Positions 63,214-64,000 of a stretch of 64,000 nucleotides of DNA are shown piece by piece. Made by a program: the position numbers and the translations under genes. Position 1 is the first letter of the stretch, and each line of letters starts with the position of its first letter. Source of the stretch: Arthrobacter sp. SX1312 (GTDB lineage: Bacteria; Actinomycetota; Actinomycetes; Actinomycetales; Micrococcaceae); assembly GCF_002929295.1 (NCBI RefSeq), contig NZ_PJIM01000003.1, forward strand, positions 248,001 to 312,000, given 5' to 3'. The notes below the pieces were generated by a model, which was not told the origin of the DNA, did not search any database, and saw nothing but the letters and a program-made list of their open reading frames with translations.

Positions 63214-64000
63214 ATGAACCCACAGCACCGCATGATCGTTCCCCCCTGCGCGGAAGCAGGAGCCCCCAGCCCGGTCGTCGCCACCGGCAGGCCGCTGAAG
63301 TGGGGCGTGATCGCCACCGGCGGTATCGCGTCCAAGGTGACGCAGGACATCGCCCTGCTCGAGGACGCCGTGCTCCATGCGGTCAGCTCCCGCAGCGCGG
63401 ACAGTGCCGCCGCGTTCGCCGACCGCTTCGGGTTCGCCACCAGCTACGGCAACGACGGCGGCATGGCCGGCTACCAGCGCCTCGTGGACGACCCGGAGGT
63501 CGACGTCGTCTACATCACCACACCGCACGGCCAGCACTACGACGTCGCGAAGGCCGCCCTCACGGCGGGCAAGCACGTCCTGTGCGAGAAGCCCTTCACC
63601 ATCAACGCGGCCGAGGCGGAGGAGCTCGCCGCGATCGCCGCCGACGGTGGGCTCTTCCTCATGGAAGCGGTCTGGACGCGCTTCCTGCCCAGCGTGAACC
63701 GTGCCTGGGAGATCATCCACTCCGGCGAGCTGGGTGACATCCGGTGGGTGCAGGCGGACCTCGGGTTCACCGCTCCGGAGGACCCGACCAGCAGGCTCTG
63801 GGACCCGGCGGCCGGCGGTGGCGCGCTGCTGGACCTGACGGTCTATCCGCTCACGTGGGCGCTGGGGTCCCTCGGCTTCCCGGATTCCGTGTCCGCCGTC
63901 GGGACGCTCAACAGTGACGGCGTCGACCTCCAGAACGCCGTGACCCTCGGGTACGGGAGCGGCGCGCATGCCCAGCTGTCGTCGTCGTTCATCGCCTCCT
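63214..64000 (+). CDS. Gfo/Idh/MocA family oxidoreductase, 3'-truncated by window end
   Basis: The frame opens at the ATG at 63214, 8 nt after GAGG, and stays open to the window edge (262 codons). After about 28 residues comes LKWGVIATGGIASKVTQDIAL, the NAD(P)-binding start, then VDVVYITTPHGQHYDVAKAALTAGKHVLCEKPF with the catalytic-type EKP lysine. FLMEAVWTRFLPSVNRAWEII and GGGALLDLTVYPLTWAL resemble dihydrodiol or glucose-fructose dehydrogenase-like members. It follows the sugar transporter after its terminator; a sugar-dehydrogenase role is plausible but not shown. Confidence 0.9.
   Translation, partial: MNPQHRMIVPPCAEAGAPSPVVATGRPLKWGVIATGGIASKVTQDIALLEDAVLHAVSSRSADSAAAFADRFGFATSYGNDGGMAGYQRLVDDPEVDVVYITTPHGQHYDVAKAALTAGKHVLCEKPFTINAAEAEELAAIAADGGLFLMEAVWTRFLPSVNRAWEIIHSGELGDIRWVQADLGFTAPEDPTSRLWDPAAGGGALLDLTVYPLTWALGSLGFPDSVSAVGTLNSDGVDLQNAVTLGYGSGAHAQLSSSFIAS

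Overview
The window is high-GC DNA from an actinobacterium, most likely an Arthrobacter-like member of the Micrococcaceae. Three things point there. A mycothiol S-conjugate amidase gene is present. The order uppS / hemolysin III / small membrane protein / mca / DUF4307 / greA parallels the Mycobacterium Rv1086-Rv1080c region. The order mazG / eno / FtsB-like / DUF501 / ppx parallels Rv1021-Rv1026. I see no insertion sequence, prophage, CRISPR array or integrase: this reads as core chromosome with densely packed, often 4-bp-overlapping genes.

Layout. 0-8 kb: PhoH-type PIN protein (partial), Z-isoprenyl diphosphate synthase, mycothiol and GreA genes, then a minus-strand AI-2E-family permease / ilvA / rhomboid operon. 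8-12 kb: galactose module (mutarotase divergent from a DeoR regulator-galT-galK operon). 12-20 kb: Bax-inhibitor protein and a branched-chain amino acid ABC transporter whose LivH carries a secreted beta-domain and whose binding protein lies convergently. 20-28 kb: tRNA-Leu(UAA) of unusual class I shape, NDH-2 with a Rex-type operator, a mycosin-like protease, a DUF501-Ppx fusion, FtsB-like protein, enolase, MazG. 28-39 kb: nucleoside uptake and salvage (BMP lipoprotein, ATPase, two permeases, cytidine deaminase, thymidine phosphorylase, adenosine deaminase) plus an M20 amidohydrolase. 39-44 kb: mannose-1-phosphate guanylyltransferase and the sdhCDAB operon. 44-49.8 kb: BrkB, 2H phosphoesterase, trpS, xth, and a CHRD surface protein paired with a class F sortase. 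49.8-52.4 kb: ABC-2 exporter. 52.4-57.7 kb: one-carbon genes folD, glyA (behind a ZTP riboswitch) and purU, with a flavoprotein and a gamma-carbonic-anhydrase-like protein. 57.7-64 kb: ROK repressor, a ChvE/MmsAB monosaccharide ABC transporter and a partial Gfo/Idh/MocA oxidoreductase.

Regulatory signals are unusually readable. At least nine genes have a TAnnnT -10 box ending 6-7 nt before the start codon, which predicts leaderless mRNAs. A Rex operator overlaps the ndh promoter, a ZTP (pfl) riboswitch precedes glyA, CRP/GlxR-like half-site pairs precede both liv transcription units, and a 20-bp-spaced direct repeat precedes the DeoR-gal operon. The most novel-looking items are the CHRD protein/sortase pair with a non-LPXTG tail and a sortase lacking the usual arginine, the LivH and DUF501-Ppx fusions, the class I tRNA-Leu(UAA), and a 61-residue CC-x3-CC protein wedged between glyA and folD.
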